DNA of 64,000 nt from Asparagopsis taxiformis (GCA_030407315.1 JALQPE010002153.1:1-64000), one strand, 5' to 3'. Numbered from the stretch's first letter, positions 44,921 to 56,502 are shown. The notes: generated from the sequence alone by a model not told the origin. Made by a program: numbers and translations.

Positions 44921-45281
44921 TGTAACGAACTGAAGCTGATGCCAGCAATGGCCAGCATAAACTAGTGTATTCTAGACACTACAAGTTACACTAAGTTTAC
45001 TCATATACTATAGGCTGCTAGAAAGTAACTTGCTGTTACGCCTAGAAGTATCTAGTTGGCTATGTCATCGAGTGATGTCATGATGGCATCATGTTAGATT
45101 TATTTTGATGACATAATTTTATTTAGATTAGTATTTTCTAGAATTAGTTCGACATCGAACTACAATTCTATGGTGGGTATAAAAAGGCATGGTCAACTCC
45201 GGTCTTGGGGGATCGGAGGCATCATCGATCATTCAACGAAAACAACTACCACTCAGCTATCCCGTATACACATTCGTTTCA
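44921..45281 (+). repeat. gypsy-2 3' LTR (361 bp)
   Basis: No difference from the 5' LTR was found by eye. Followed by the ATCGG duplication. Confidence 0.96.
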
Positions 45282-46333
45282 ATCGGTTTCCAACATGCAC
45301 CCGGCCCGGAATGCCATGCAACACACGATCGGAGACCGGGAGGGAAAGCAATTGGAGAACTATATTTTTTGATTATTCTCAGTGTCTGGGCGTATACGCA
45401 ACGGTCCACAGCATTTTTTGGAAAGAATGGCTCGCCGCCGCATTTGCCGAGCCGTCGTGCCCGGCGTTCCTCGAGTTGAAATCCTCTGCGGTATACTTCG
45501 GCCTCTCCAAACATTCCCATATGTTGTGTTCGATGACTGGCTTCCTACCCCAATTACTCTGAGAGGAACACGGAATAGCCAAGCTGAAAGCCACCAGCAA
45601 CTTTGGGAATAGATGAATTTCTAATCACTAATAATCTATCTCTCCTTTTCCCGTACGCCCTGACGGTATTTTCCCCTACAACGCTTTTCTCCACGCCCTG
45701 CGCGAACCACGAAAAGGGTTAATTTCATATCGTCAAGGTTCATTCTAGTTCTTTCCAGTTCACTCAGAAAAATGAAAGAATCCAGAACTGGTAGAATCTG
45801 TAGTTTCAACTTGATCACGAAACTTGATCACGGTACGGAAGGAGAACATAATTGTATGAGCCATTGCGAACTTCATATCATCAGAATACCCGTATGCAGA
45901 GAGATTTGTAGTGAGTGTTGTCGAATTTGGTAAATTAAAAGCGGCACGTGAAGGTTGCATCTTGCGAAACTGAATAGGAGTGGGAAAATAGAATGTACAT
46001 CGAATCTTGTTTTCCAATTTATCACGTCCAGAAATATACGGTGAGCTTGGCGATGATGGATGGGATTCACCAAAGTTCCCATCGCTCTTCCTACGCGTTA
46101 ACCCAGCTTTCGTAAGGAATTAGCTCTACAAAAAACAAAACAAAAGTTGGAATTAGAGGAAAAGAGCAGAAGGATTTATTCATTGAACTATCGCAACCTA
46201 GAAACACTTTCGATGCAATCTCAACACAAAAAGACTTTGGTTGGGATTTACACGTTTGCTTCAAACTATTCAATGAACCATAACTGCTCCGAAAGATATT
46301 TGTTGGGCATTGACGTCTATGCCTCAAACGTTA
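45282..46333. other. flank of gypsy-2, no gene recognised
   Basis: The only candidate is a plus-strand frame ending at 45612 (MARRRICRAVVPGVPRVEIL onward, about 60 codons), which has no recognised family. The remainder is AT-leaning DNA leading to the 3' end of the minus-strand gene. Confidence 0.3.
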
Positions 46334-47188
46334 CTAGAGAGGAAGGAGGGGAGGAAAATCGTCCAGAAATTCATCTTCCATGTGGTCTACTTCCATGATT
46401 TGGAACATTGATATAGCCGCAATGTCTTCCATAGATGGGAGCTCCCATTTCTTTCTTTCTCCGATAGTCATTGAAGAATTGCATATCTCTTCCAGTTCGT
46501 ACAATGGATCCGGCAAGGGGACTAGTCCATATCCAATCCAATCATGGGTCATGAAATCAAACGATACAGCAACAGGATTTGCTTCCTTAGCCATTTCTTC
46601 GCGCAGTACCTGCTCCAAACTCAATCGCTTTGCCATCTCTCTGCGCCTAGCAACTCTCCTGCGCTTCTTCTTATTTAGTTCCCTGTTTCCGTCCTGATTG
46701 AAGTAAACTCTAGAGCCAGGATGGGTCGCAAGGTAGTGAATAAGGTTCTTTCTTTTTGGGGCAGCATTACCGGCTAGCTTCCTCTTGTCAATAGTGTTCC
46801 AAATAGCAATGTGTTCCTCGGGGCCTTTGTTTATCCAAGATTCTGGGTCGGATAGGGCGTCATCATTAGGCGTTGCGGTAGTATTGTCCACACTGGGAAG
46901 AGAAGCATGGTCAGCCGACGATCCAGGGGTAGACCTCTTACGAATGACTTCTTGGTTGTATGTCGTGTATGAATCGAAAACAGCAATGCAGAGTTCAAGA
47001 TCAATATAAGTCGGTTTCTCCGAAGATTCCGGGTGCTCATCGGGTAGCTGCGTAGCGGGGTGTGCTTCGGGCTGCTCGGCTTCGCCGTTCGCGCCAGGCT
47101 GCTCGCGTTCCGAGTTCGCATCGGTGTTTAGATCCATGCCGCAGTAAGCGAGAGCGGCCGCGTCAGGAATCATGTCTTGAGATTGCAT
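46334..47188 (-). CDS. uncharacterised acidic protein with basic cluster, 284 aa
   Basis: Single uninterrupted frame from an ATG at 47188 with a TATA box about 100 bp upstream, so this looks like a living host gene. Residues 20-60 are Glu/Pro/Asn-rich and probably disordered. Residues 112-170 look folded (ESWINKGPEEHIAIWNTI, LIHYLATHPGSRVYFNQDG). Residues 172-188 form a strong basic stretch (NKKKRRRVARRREMAKR), suitable as a nuclear localisation or nucleic-acid-binding segment. The C-terminal third is acidic, ending EDEFLDDFPPLLPL, reminiscent of a transcription activation tail. No named domain is recognised. Nuclear or regulatory role is inference. Confidence 0.6.
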   Translation of the reverse strand: MQSQDMIPDAAALAYCGMDLNTDANSEREQPGANGEAEQPEAHPATQLPDEHPESSEKPTYIDLELCIAVFDSYTTYNQEVIRKRSTPGSSADHASLPSVDNTTATPNDDALSDPESWINKGPEEHIAIWNTIDKRKLAGNAAPKRKNLIHYLATHPGSRVYFNQDGNRELNKKKRRRVARRREMAKRLSLEQVLREEMAKEANPVAVSFDFMTHDWIGYGLVPLPDPLYELEEICNSSMTIGERKKWELPSMEDIAAISMFQIMEVDHMEDEFLDDFPPLLPL

Positions 47189-47286
47189 ATGTGTGTTGCC
47201 GAAGATTTGAAGGTTGAGAGGCGCTCGGTTTTTCTTGTGATGATGATGAGAGGAGCGGGTGAAGGAGGTGGCGAGGGAAGGTAGGG

Positions 47287-47296
47287 CTTTTTATAG
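47287..47296 (-). promoter_or_regulatory. TATA box of the 284-aa gene
   Basis: Minus strand CTATAAAAAG, about 100 bp upstream of the ATG at 47188, followed by a pyrimidine-rich leader with CATCATCATCAC. Confidence 0.6.
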
Positions 47297-47819
47297 AGTT
47301 GAGTAGGTGGCTTTCGGCCGCCAGAAAGGGCGGATCATTGCGCGCAATTGCCGGGAAATGGGGAAATCTCAGTGGAAGTAGCGCTGCCGCGCGGCCGTCG
47401 ACAGAATTTGGAGGCCGCAATGAGGTGTACGGGTCCATATTAGGGCGGCAAAGCAATAGTGTTTGTAAAAAGGGCTTCTGAGGTGGTTTTTAGCGATGAA
47501 TAACGCGGTACTAGCTGGAGCACTTACCGACAGTGGATTAGTGACATGATGATGTGTCGAGTAAAATAGCGAGGTCGTCACGCCCGAAAATGGGGCACTG
47601 TTGCATGAATTTGGGAATAGCAGAGGGCATTTTAAGGCTATTGGTGTCGTACCAACTGTCCGGCCAAATTGAGCGCTGGGAGCTACTTTTTGTATTAGCG
47701 CCCGCGTTTTTACCTGGGCAGTTTGGTACCGTACCACCAATGTCAACGTCAAAAGAGCAGAGTAAAGCCCCTGTTTGAAATTACTAGATCTAGTGGTCCA
47801 CTTTTTGCCGGGGCATCAT

Positions 47820-47975
47820 GCCTCCAGCGCAGGGGCCTTTCAATTTACTATTGCTATCCTCTCTTCTGCGCACGTGCCTAAGGTAGAAAGCAGAATATGA
47901 TTTTACCGCCAGTGCAGGGGCCGTTGCATTTGCAATTGCTATCATCTCTTCAGCGCACGTGCCTAAGGTAGAAAA
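47820..47975. repeat. 85-bp tandem duplication, two diverged copies
   Basis: Both copies run from CCAG[CT]GCAGGGGCC to CACGTGCCTAAGGTAGAAA, offset by 85 bp (for example 47871 versus 47956). Scattered substitutions in the middle indicate an old duplication. Confidence 0.75.
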
Positions 47976-50072
47976 TGCTATTTGCAGCATCGAGTCCAAT
48001 TTTACCACGACATGTCCGAATACTGAATAGTCTGCGCCGAAGTTTGGGAATCGGCCGAGAGGGGCGCTCGAGGACTGTTTGTCCACCGGACTCTCACCGA
48101 CGAGACCATTGGCGAAGCGAAGCGCGCGCGGAATGGCACGTCTAGAGCAAATGTGTCAAATTTCACTCGATATGACAAGGATGCTACCACAGACGTGGCA
48201 TATGGCATCGCTGGGGTGCCACGGCACTCGCCACTTTGTTTTACATATACTTTTTTTAAATTTATTTCCATAGATCCCAAGTCAACAGTGTTGCTGGAAC
48301 CGAAATTAGAAAATTTTTGATTTTGCGTGTGCGACGCTCGAAAGCGTGCGGTATCGCGGTTTGCGCGCAGCTCTTCCCCTTCATCGACGATGATGCGCGT
48401 GTTGACGTCAAGGGTGAAGGGCAGCGCGCCAATCCGAGGCGAGAATATTATAGGAAGAGATAAAATTTGTTGGCACCAAGTTGCATTATTCAGTTACATA
48501 CGCTATATGCGCCGCGCATCGCGAGATCCATATACGTCCGACCGCGCTCGCTCAACAAAGTAGAGGTGATACTCAGGGGGGCGTGTGCACTCGAAGCAAC
48601 GCTGCGTTCCACCGAGTGCACGAGTGCTGCGCGCCGCAATGAGCGCACAGCGGTGGTGGCGGTGTACAAATTTGAAAAAGCACGCCGGAAATCTGGCACG
48701 TCCGCCACCAACAGTACCGTGGCCCGGTCAAATCGCGCTGCAACGGGCGTACGGTCGTGGCAGCTATACAGCGGCTGGGCGAGTATCGCGCCAATTGGCG
48801 CCATTGCAGTCACTGGTATGATCGCGCATAAAATATGAGCGCGCGTGCATTATACACGCGCCGCACTGTATGCTGCGTTCCACTCCGGCCGTCGCTCTTC
48901 GCATTGGTGATAATGTTAGCGTTATCATAACTGTGTATGGTGAGGGTACCAGATGTCGATATAGCACAAGTTAGTGCTGCGTGACGCCATATACACACCA
49001 GTCATACTTGTCACGCCGACACAAATGCTCTCTCGCCGCCAACAGTCTCTAGTTGCAATACATCGCCGATTTATAGCACTGCCGCGAGCATTCCGGCCGA
49101 AAAACAGCAGCTTTGGCCTCGCCGTACACTCTCGGCATTTTCCAAACGACATCACCAATCATCCCATGCTCGATCCGAGGGATGCTTTCAGGCCACGGTC
49201 GAGTGATTGACTCCAAAACTTTCATTTTCCCTAGACCCAGAATATAGCCCGCAAGTAAATCATTGGCGCGACGAGGCTACACTTCATTCTAATTATGTCG
49301 AACGGACTCAGTCGCATGCAATGCACTCGACAGTTTGGCGCAAACTGCGCTCAAAACACCGTAAACTACTTGATCTAAAATACATCCAGCTTCGATATTG
49401 CCATTCTAATTTGTCCAGCGCGCTCTCATGCTCGGTCATCCATCCTCTCCGCACATTGGTATGTCTCCTCTGCCTTTCCTGAACGGGCCGCCAATACAAT
49501 CAAGTTCTCAGTTTAGTTGTTCATCCTTCGCTCCACCAATTCTTTTGCACATTTCCTGGCTTCCAGAACGACTTTGGCAAAAGTTTATGCGATTTCGCCA
49601 CCGCAACTTGAATCAAAACCCACTTATGACTCTACCACCCATCCTATTCGCTCTGAAGGCATGCCGCGGCGAGAATATTTTAGCAGATCAGGACGGGGAG
49701 GCCTTTCATTGGACTGTCGGCTCTACTGACCGCCCTTTGCATCTACTTTTTCGTTTTGAGAAGGTTATTTTGCGCTCTTTTCTAAGCAATCAATAATTGA
49801 CCTCTCAATGGACGCCGAGTGTTCCATACACGTTTTCGTGCCTTCTGGAGGGGTCTCCAACCCGTTGAATACACTCGCCCCGCAAATTAACCAGATCAAA
49901 GTACTGCTATTGTGCCAGAACATCGGAAACGCCGCATACCGCCAAGTGCTTTTCGATTCCAAATTTCTTCTTAAGCGCTGCTCGATTGAGTCAAACCTGC
50001 GAACATCCTCATCTCATCAGACTTTTCACCAGAACCATCTTGCATCTTTCGCTTCGTTTTACTCTCGAAACC

Positions 50073-50522
50073 ATGCCTCTCTCAAAGAATGATACGACGG
50101 ACAGTACTACTGCGTCCGAATCGAAGGATATCAAAACAGAGGACACGAGCGAAGAGATTTCGCAACTCGCCGAAAAACTTCACTGCCCTGAAAAAATGGG
50201 TGATATTATTGGGAGCGAATTTCATGACGTAATGGACTACGTTATGGAAACCATGGACCATGACAGCGACAAGGAGGAATGTCCGTGCGAACTTCCTGGA
50301 CAAGGAATGTCCGATCTAACGATGACAATCGTGTCCCAGAAGTACGGACAGAACATTTGTCCCTTTTGCCGCGGCCCCCTTCTCCCGAAAGAGGCTGGCG
50401 TGGAAGACATAAGGTACTCGTGGATGCCTATTCACAGGATTTGTTTCGAACTGTGGAACGTGATAAGGAGGCATGCATGCAAAGCTTGCAAGGACCTCGA
50501 AAAGAAACCCGTCAAGAAGTAA
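50073..50522 (+). CDS. small Cys/His zinc-binding (RING-like or PHD-like) protein, 149 aa
   Basis: The ATG at 50073 in CGAAACCATGC context is chosen because the upstream extension lacks a good start. An acidic N-terminus with many Thr/Ser/Asp residues (1-35) is followed by a helical part and then zinc ligands: C70 and C72 in EECPCE, C96-x2-C99 (CPFC), H121-x2-C124 (HRIC) and C136-x2-C139 (CKAC). CxxC, HxxC, CxxC in a 45-residue span suggests a treble-clef or cross-brace finger, though spacing does not match a standard RING. Ends in a Lys-rich tail. Role unknown; an E3 ligase adaptor or chromatin reader is possible. Confidence 0.55.
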   Translation: MPLSKNDTTDSTTASESKDIKTEDTSEEISQLAEKLHCPEKMGDIIGSEFHDVMDYVMETMDHDSDKEECPCELPGQGMSDLTMTIVSQKYGQNICPFCRGPLLPKEAGVEDIRYSWMPIHRICFELWNVIRRHACKACKDLEKKPVKK

Positions 50523-51775
50523 ACGACGCGAGGCAGGCCCTGAGATGAATTATTCATTTGTACCCCAGAAGGCATGTTACAAGTAGTTTGAATGGTAGTT
50601 AGATTTTTGTTCTTTTGCGGTATGGTCCTCAACCACAACACATGTAAATATTCGTTGAGAAGTGAAGAAATATCTGTCTGAAATTCCACCGGGTATCGTT
50701 TATCACAGTTAGAGCTCTTTCTGAAGATGAAGATCCCATTTTCAACATGTAAGTTTTTGCAATAATTCGTGCTCTTCCAGTGCTGCATTGACTTTGTGCA
50801 GCAGGTTGAGCGATCTCTTTGTCGACAGATGCACCTTCTCAGAGTCCCTCGTTGTTTCGAGAAAGACTACTGAATCCACTTTGGAATGTTTCTGTTCCCA
50901 TATTATTATTGTCACGCAGAGTAGATTATGTGAGCGATTGTCGTCGGGAAGAGAAAAACAGCTGAAACCTTGGTGCACAGTTTTTCCTGACCTGGTGTTG
51001 TTGGAATACGGATCATGTTATCAGTTTACAAAGCACTGTGATCTTTGCCATCTCCCGAGAACCGAAAAACGGCTATCTTTCGCAATGCTGGAGATAGCAA
51101 CGAGCGAGACTCACATTGTGTTCTTCCAAATTTAGAGAGGCGCAAGTGAAGAGAGTTTGTGGAAGATAGCGAAAACTGGTGCCTTTCGCATAGCATCTCT
51201 TGAATTCAATGAATGGTGAACGAAGAGAGCAAGTGGGAGGAAAACCTGAGATGGCGGGTGCGCTGAAGAAAATTGATTTTAGCGCAGTGCTTTCCGCTGG
51301 GACCTCCGTTCATTCGCGCTGAAGCGGGTCTAAGATTATATTGATATCTCTTGACTTCGCGATGAAGTAGCCTCTTCTGGCTCATTTTAACGCTCATCAA
51401 GAAAGGTTCAAAGCGATGAGGGCTTCATGTCATGGATGGAAAGTCATTTTAGCTCTCGGTTTTTTTGCGTGACACGGCCTCATTCACTGTCTGCTATGAG
51501 AGAAATTCGGTTATTTTGAAAAGTTGGTTGTGGAGGATCGCATTCTCATTGGCCAGTACAATGCGCCACGGCTCTTCAATATATCAAAACACCTGATGCG
51601 TGACACTTCCCGCTAAAATTCTACCGCAGACGTTCTGCCAACACTAGGTCTCGCACCATTCTTTAAACGCTCTCGGCTGCCTTTCATATGCCCCATTCCA
51701 TCCTCTACCCCCTCCGCGCGAACGTTTCTGGCTCCAAGTCCAACCCTTCTCTCGTCCGTGTTCCCTTTCCCGATA
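50523..51775. other. intergenic
   Basis: One 115-codon plus frame (50788-51135) is open but has no recognisable domain and overlaps a comparable minus frame. Not annotated as a gene. Confidence 0.35.
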
Positions 51776-52387
51776 ATGACCGGATGCAACGAGATCAGCA
51801 CATGCAGTACTGGTGCGTTAGCGATGGTTATTAGTGCTCAGACAGCGGGTACGTTTCTGGTGTTGTACGTTTGCTCCGTAATCATATTTACCTGCCGTCG
51901 TGCTCTCAAAATGACTTCTGCTGCAGAACTTGAACGAAATGGAATTACTTGGCGTGATTTACCCGAGTCTGCCGCCCGCCTTCTACTGGGTCTTTTGTTT
52001 CATGCGTTTCAAAGATCTTCTCGCCGCACTTTTGGCCTTTTCAATCGCAACCCCTTCCGTCGTTCTCGTCGGTCTGATCTTCCGACACACGTTGACGATA
52101 GCGAGTTTCCGAACGAGCCTCCCTCTCCGTTCTTCGCTGCTCTTCATCAAGCGGACATAGCGAAAATGGCTCGATCTTCTTACGAGGGTACGCTAAAGAG
52201 CACCCCAGCTGAAGATGATGTAAAGGATGACCCATGTGTCATCTGCCTTGAACCTTTGGGAATGAGTCCTGTCTCTCGCGGAAAATGCTCGCATGTCATT
52301 CATACGTCTTGTCTGGAGTCTTGGTTGTCCAAAGACGATATGCAAAGGTGCCCGATCTGCCGTGCACGCTATGAGGACTCTTCGTAA
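51776..52387 (+). CDS. membrane-anchored RING-H2 E3 ubiquitin ligase, 203 aa
   Basis: ATG at 51776. One transmembrane helix at about residues 14-39 (ALAMVISAQTAGTFLVLYV onward), a basic Arg-rich stretch (79-100) and a complete C-terminal RING-H2: C154-x2-C157, C171-x-H173-x2-H176-x2-C179, C192-x2-C195 (CVIC, GKCSHVIHTSC, CPIC). This is the ATL/RNF-type layout in which the cytosolic RING recruits an E2 enzyme and ubiquitinates membrane or nearby substrates. All eight ligands are present and the frame is intact, so the gene is likely functional. Substrate unknown. A helix near residues 62-78 (PESAARLLLGLLFHAF) may be amphipathic or membrane-associated. Confidence 0.85.
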   Translation: MTGCNEISTCSTGALAMVISAQTAGTFLVLYVCSVIIFTCRRALKMTSAAELERNGITWRDLPESAARLLLGLLFHAFQRSSRRTFGLFNRNPFRRSRRSDLPTHVDDSEFPNEPPSPFFAALHQADIAKMARSSYEGTLKSTPAEDDVKDDPCVICLEPLGMSPVSRGKCSHVIHTSCLESWLSKDDMQRCPICRARYEDSS

Positions 52388-53888
52388 GAAATTGCTCTTC
52401 CTTCAGTGAATTGGGTTGAATACAATGGAGTGACTCATTTTCCTTTTCTCTGTTCGCAATTCGAATCTCAAACGATGATTTTACCAGCATGCACCTGCTC
52501 CTCATGAATGGGCAAAGTTTCGTGGATACTCCGTAGTCCTTCACACCCAACTATTCATTCACTAAATCTCTCTCCAGCTTCAAATTTTTCATCTTCAGAT
52601 GCTTCCTGTCAAGGAAGATAGGACATTTTTCTTGCTATAGAATCAAACGAAACAAATCGCAGTTCAACCACGATGACGAAAGAAAAGAAATGGCTTCTCA
52701 AGTGAGACTCTTGTTCTCTAGCTATCGACAGGTAAGTTTCTTGCTGAGTTAGAAAGAGAATAACTAGAAGCTCTTCGTAATTTGACGCGCAAACTGGAGC
52801 TTCACACAATTTTTACAAAACGGAACAGTGAGAAGTTCCGATCGAGAATTGTCATGCTTAACTCTTCGTTAATTGTCCTTTCCGACCACAGAAGTTCGTC
52901 CGCACAGAAGATTCAAGTCAGGGTTCAGATCAGGAAGCAGTGAGAGTTCGCCGAAATATCGTGGATGCTTTCGGTTCACCTGCTTGACGAGTGAAATTTT
53001 GATTACAATATCGTTGGATCGCACTTATTGCTTCATGAGAGAACCAAAGAGCACTTGCGCGGGTCGAATTGAAAAATGTCCTATGTTTCTCAAATTGTAT
53101 ACCGACGTCATTCCTACTTTGAGTTCATGATGATCAATTGATTTATGTACTGGATATGCTGGAATCAGCCTCGGAAACCCGCATAAATCTCGCTAGCATA
53201 ATGTAACCAAGATACTATGGTAACCAAATAATCGATTCCTGCGCGCGATATAATCTTCGGAAGGGGTGAACCTTGAACGGCTTTAGAGCGGCAAAACTAT
53301 TACGTCACAATGCCTATGAGACATATGTGGTTTACCGTTGCGTGGAAGATTGATCACCTACAACGGAAAGATACACTCAAAGATGTACCCTGGAACGACG
53401 ATTTCTGACAACAACCAAAGTTTATGTATTTCTTTTGTCGCAGCGACCAGGTTGAAAAGGCTCGTGTTTCTGCTTAAATCTACGATCCTATATGTACTCA
53501 TGAGGAAAGACGCTTTATTTCGTACCACGGCAGAAAACGATTTGAGCATATGTCGCCTGTGCCATATATGGAATGCTTCAGCCAAATTCGTACCCGTCTG
53601 GACGTATACGTACATCTCGCAAAGCAGTAATATTCGTGAGCAAGCACAGTGAGAGGATTACCCTACCGATGACAAAATTTCAAAACACTCTCTTCTCTCA
53701 TAGTCCTTGGATCCTGGAAATGGGTTCATCGATGCTGATAAGTTGTCATACTACCCCGTCCTGAACGAGGCTCGAGACTGCGATCGCAAAAAAGGTGATG
53801 GTATTGAAAACAACGTTTGGACGAAACTCTAATCTACAAGTGGGGAATGTTAGAAGAATGCGATGACTTAGGTTTTGGCGAGAAATGA
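52388..53888. other. intergenic
   Basis: No supported gene. Frames up to about 100 codons near 53.3-53.7 kb exist on both strands without recognisable features. Confidence 0.35.
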
Positions 53889-54098
53889 TCAATACGAGTC
53901 AGCACGAATATTGGAACAATAGGAGATGAAGAGAGGTTCACCAAAGAGCTTTTCGTAGGAATTGAACGCTTCAGTGCCCGCGACTGCGCATTCATCCAAA
54001 TCAAGGAGTGGCAAAAATTTACCAGAGCAGCTTACCTATTGAAACGCACAATACATCATTCGAAACAGCGAGGAGATGTGATCAGCATTCCCAAAATG
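53889..54098 (+). pseudogene. possible isolated exon or gene remnant
   Basis: After a stop at 53886 a clean frame reads VSTNIGTIGDEERFTKELF, then ERFSARDCAFIQIKEWQKF and ISIPKM. It looks protein-like and ends exactly at a strong donor-like GTAAGT (54098). No family recognised. Neither an upstream exon nor a clear acceptor was found, so it may be a remnant. Confidence 0.25.
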
Positions 54099-55413
54099 TA
54101 AGTGGCCTACATTAAGCTAGGAAACTGCGGGAACTTTGATCGGCCGGATACTCGGAGGCCAACAGCACTGCTGCACTGTGGAAGGCACGAGGACGCTATT
54201 ACGTGATCATTTGGAAATCAGAGTTAGCAGAAGGAAGGAAAGAAAGAAGCCTTTGACTATCCGCGAAATGTTTGGATGGCGCACAGGAGGATTTCGCCTA
54301 AAAGAAGAGCACAACTCGACAAGTAATCACCCAACTTCTCAGATTCATGGTAGAAGTGGAAGCTCGTAGACTGGTACATGAGTTGAAGGATTGTAAATGG
54401 CCGCTGCCTAACGAAAAACTTCAAGCTTGCTTTCTTTCGAGCGATTCAAGGATCCATACCTTTCAGATTCTCATTGCGGCTTCATCGATTCTAGTTCTTC
54501 TTCCCAGCTTAGTTTTGAGTGGGGGCACTGGGATAGTGGCGGACGCTTTAATTTTTTTGAAGAAGAGCACCATCGTTCTTCGACCAGCACATTTTTCATG
54601 CAATGGCCAGGACAGCCAAAGGCAGCAGTATTGTAAGAAGAAAGATAATAATCCATTTTCTCTTTTTGTGTGCTCCGGTTGCACTCGGGAAATGGTCAGA
54701 ACAGAAATAACTTGAGATAAAGTAGAAGGAGAAATTATGACTCGCGGATAGTCTGTTTGTCGCCAGTGCCCATTTGTGTAGGGGATCAGTACAAGGAAGG
54801 AGAATACTCAGGAAATGGGTATTACTAGTGAGCCGAGCCAACATGAACCAGTGAAGTGGAAACATCGCACAAGAAAAGGTTGGAGGTAAAGCTATAGAAG
54901 TATGCATGCGGTTTTCGTGTTGACTGAACCCAACTGTGGAGTTTCACGACAGGTCGCAAATCGCTTGAGCACTCGCAAAGCCAGTAACATTCGACTTAGA
55001 TGGTTTTCATCGGCCATGGATTTTGAATGATTGATTGGATTTGAGATGGCGCTTTGCTGTTGCGCGGGGGAAAAACTCGAAAGCATCGAGTACAGCGCAC
55101 TGTCGGTAGACCGGCCCATGCTCATGACTTTATACGGCGGTATACTTTTGATGTGAACCATTTACTCATGTGTACCGATTCTCTGATAACGCCACTCATT
55201 TGTACTTTTCTATTAAACAAACGCAGCATGAAATCAGTTTACAAAGTTCGAACTCGGGCGAATGTACGGCGATTCAAACCGGATTTCACCGCTGCTCTAC
55301 CTCGTAGAACTTCAGCAGCACGAAAAATAGTATAAGAGGGCATCACACTCTCGAAAAACTGCGTCCCAGCACCAACATCAACTAACAAACTTACCAACAT
55401 CGAGAATCTCAAT
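54099..55413. other. intergenic, includes promoter of the 362-aa gene
   Basis: No supported gene; overlapping weak frames on both strands at 54.3-54.9 kb. A TATA-like TATAAG at 55331-55336 lies about 80 bp before the ATG at 55414. Confidence 0.4.
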
Positions 55414-56502
55414 ATGCATCCTTTTACGAACGATCTGCGCGCTATTGAAGAGAACGTTAAGCGAACTCAGCTGCCTTGGACCGAATTGAAGAAGATGGTT
55501 GACTCGGCTCTTGACGACTCATTTTCCGAACATATTGCTTTGCTGCTACTTACCATCGCTCTGTTGTTGTCCTTGTCCTACATTGCGGTCAAGGAAATAT
55601 TGGCTCGCAGACAGCAACAGACTCATGCGACTGAAACTACTCCGCTGAACGGATCCTATCGTCATGGACAGGGCCAGTCTACAGACCACGCTCATAATCC
55701 ACGCCGGGTGAGGCCTAGTCACGAATATATTGAAATGTTTGATGACATGTGGAGGCTTGCACGTAGAGAGAGTGAGGAGGCTCACCACAATATGGTTGAG
55801 GACCTTTGGCGCCAATATCTGAGCCAGATGAGATCTGGAGCCTCTCACGGTCAGGCACCACCACCGTGGGATAACCAAGGAGAGGCAGGCCCAAGCTTTC
55901 CGCAGCCGCCACAAATGAGGAGTGATGAAATTGAATTGGTTCCTGGATTGGATGTACCGTTGACTGTCGCAGAACTGCAGAGAAGAGACAGAGATGCCAG
56001 GAGATTTGCGGAAGATTTGCGAACAAGGGCCAGAGGAATTTGGGACGATGAAGAAGTTACCAGCTTTGGAGTCCCTGCTGCTTCTGCTGCCTTGATTGCC
56101 GGTAGTAGTCACGATCACGATGCTACGGTGGCTGCGATATCTGCTGCCAACGCTACGGCCGGCCCCGCAACTAGTACTACCTCTGCGGTGTCTGTGTCTT
56201 CACAGAGCCTTGAGGTTGGTACGCTGGATGAGTTAACAGAGGTGGAGGAAGATGATGGAGAGAGCGGGGTATCGTCTGAGGAGAACCCTCAGGTGTTTCC
56301 TAATCTTTCCGAGGAGACAGGCAGCGGCAGCGATTCCAATGCCTTGGAGAACGTGATGGGTGGCAGTGTGGATGGAGGGGAGGATTCTGGAGTGGACGAG
56401 ATGTCCGCCTCGCCTATGCGTGAGGAGGAATATCATCCAAGGCCTTTGAGGAGAAGCGCTCGGTACCATCGGTTATCGGATGCCTATCCTCGTGATCAAT
56501 AA
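55414..56502 (+). CDS. single-pass membrane protein with long acidic cytosolic or lumenal tail, 362 aa
   Basis: ATG at 55414 with a TATA-like box 80 bp upstream and a clean frame. The N-terminal 38 residues are polar. A strong hydrophobic helix follows at about 39-62 (HIALLLLTIALLLSLSYIAV), then a basic KEILARRQQQ flank. Residues 100-135 look helical (YIEMFDDMWRLARRESEEAH). The remainder is low-complexity, Ser/Gly/Glu/Asp-rich, ending in a basic patch (RPLRRSARYHRLSDAY). No domain recognised. By the positive-inside tendency the long tail is probably cytosolic. It resembles a tethered regulatory or scaffold protein; function unknown. Confidence 0.6.
   Translation: MHPFTNDLRAIEENVKRTQLPWTELKKMVDSALDDSFSEHIALLLLTIALLLSLSYIAVKEILARRQQQTHATETTPLNGSYRHGQGQSTDHAHNPRRVRPSHEYIEMFDDMWRLARRESEEAHHNMVEDLWRQYLSQMRSGASHGQAPPPWDNQGEAGPSFPQPPQMRSDEIELVPGLDVPLTVAELQRRDRDARRFAEDLRTRARGIWDDEEVTSFGVPAASAALIAGSSHDHDATVAAISAANATAGPATSTTSAVSVSSQSLEVGTLDELTEVEEDDGESGVSSEENPQVFPNLSEETGSGSDSNALENVMGGSVDGGEDSGVDEMSASPMREEEYHPRPLRRSARYHRLSDAYPRDQ

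Larger units (their letters stand above)
39277..45281 (+). mobile_element. complete Ty3/gypsy chromovirus gypsy-2, 6.0 kb
   Basis: Two 361-bp LTRs that look identical by eye, primer site, structured leader, gag, pol and purine tract, bounded by the 5-bp target duplication ATCGG (39272-39276 and 45282-45286). Identical LTRs mean a recent insertion, yet pol has two nonsense codons (TAG near 42198, TGA near 44499). A further LTR fragment lies at 58550-58744. Confidence 0.96.
47189..50072. other. intergenic region, partly GC-rich
   Basis: Apart from the TATA box and an 85-bp tandem duplication (listed separately) no gene is supported. Frames of 60-120 codons at 48.4-48.9 and 49.2-49.8 kb overlap on both strands in GC-rich DNA and look fortuitous. 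Confidence 0.4.

Noticed and set aside
48467..49796. Several plus- and minus-strand ORFs of 60-123 codons
   Set aside because: They overlap each other on opposite strands in GC-rich DNA, lack domain-like text and have no supporting promoter; treated as chance open frames.
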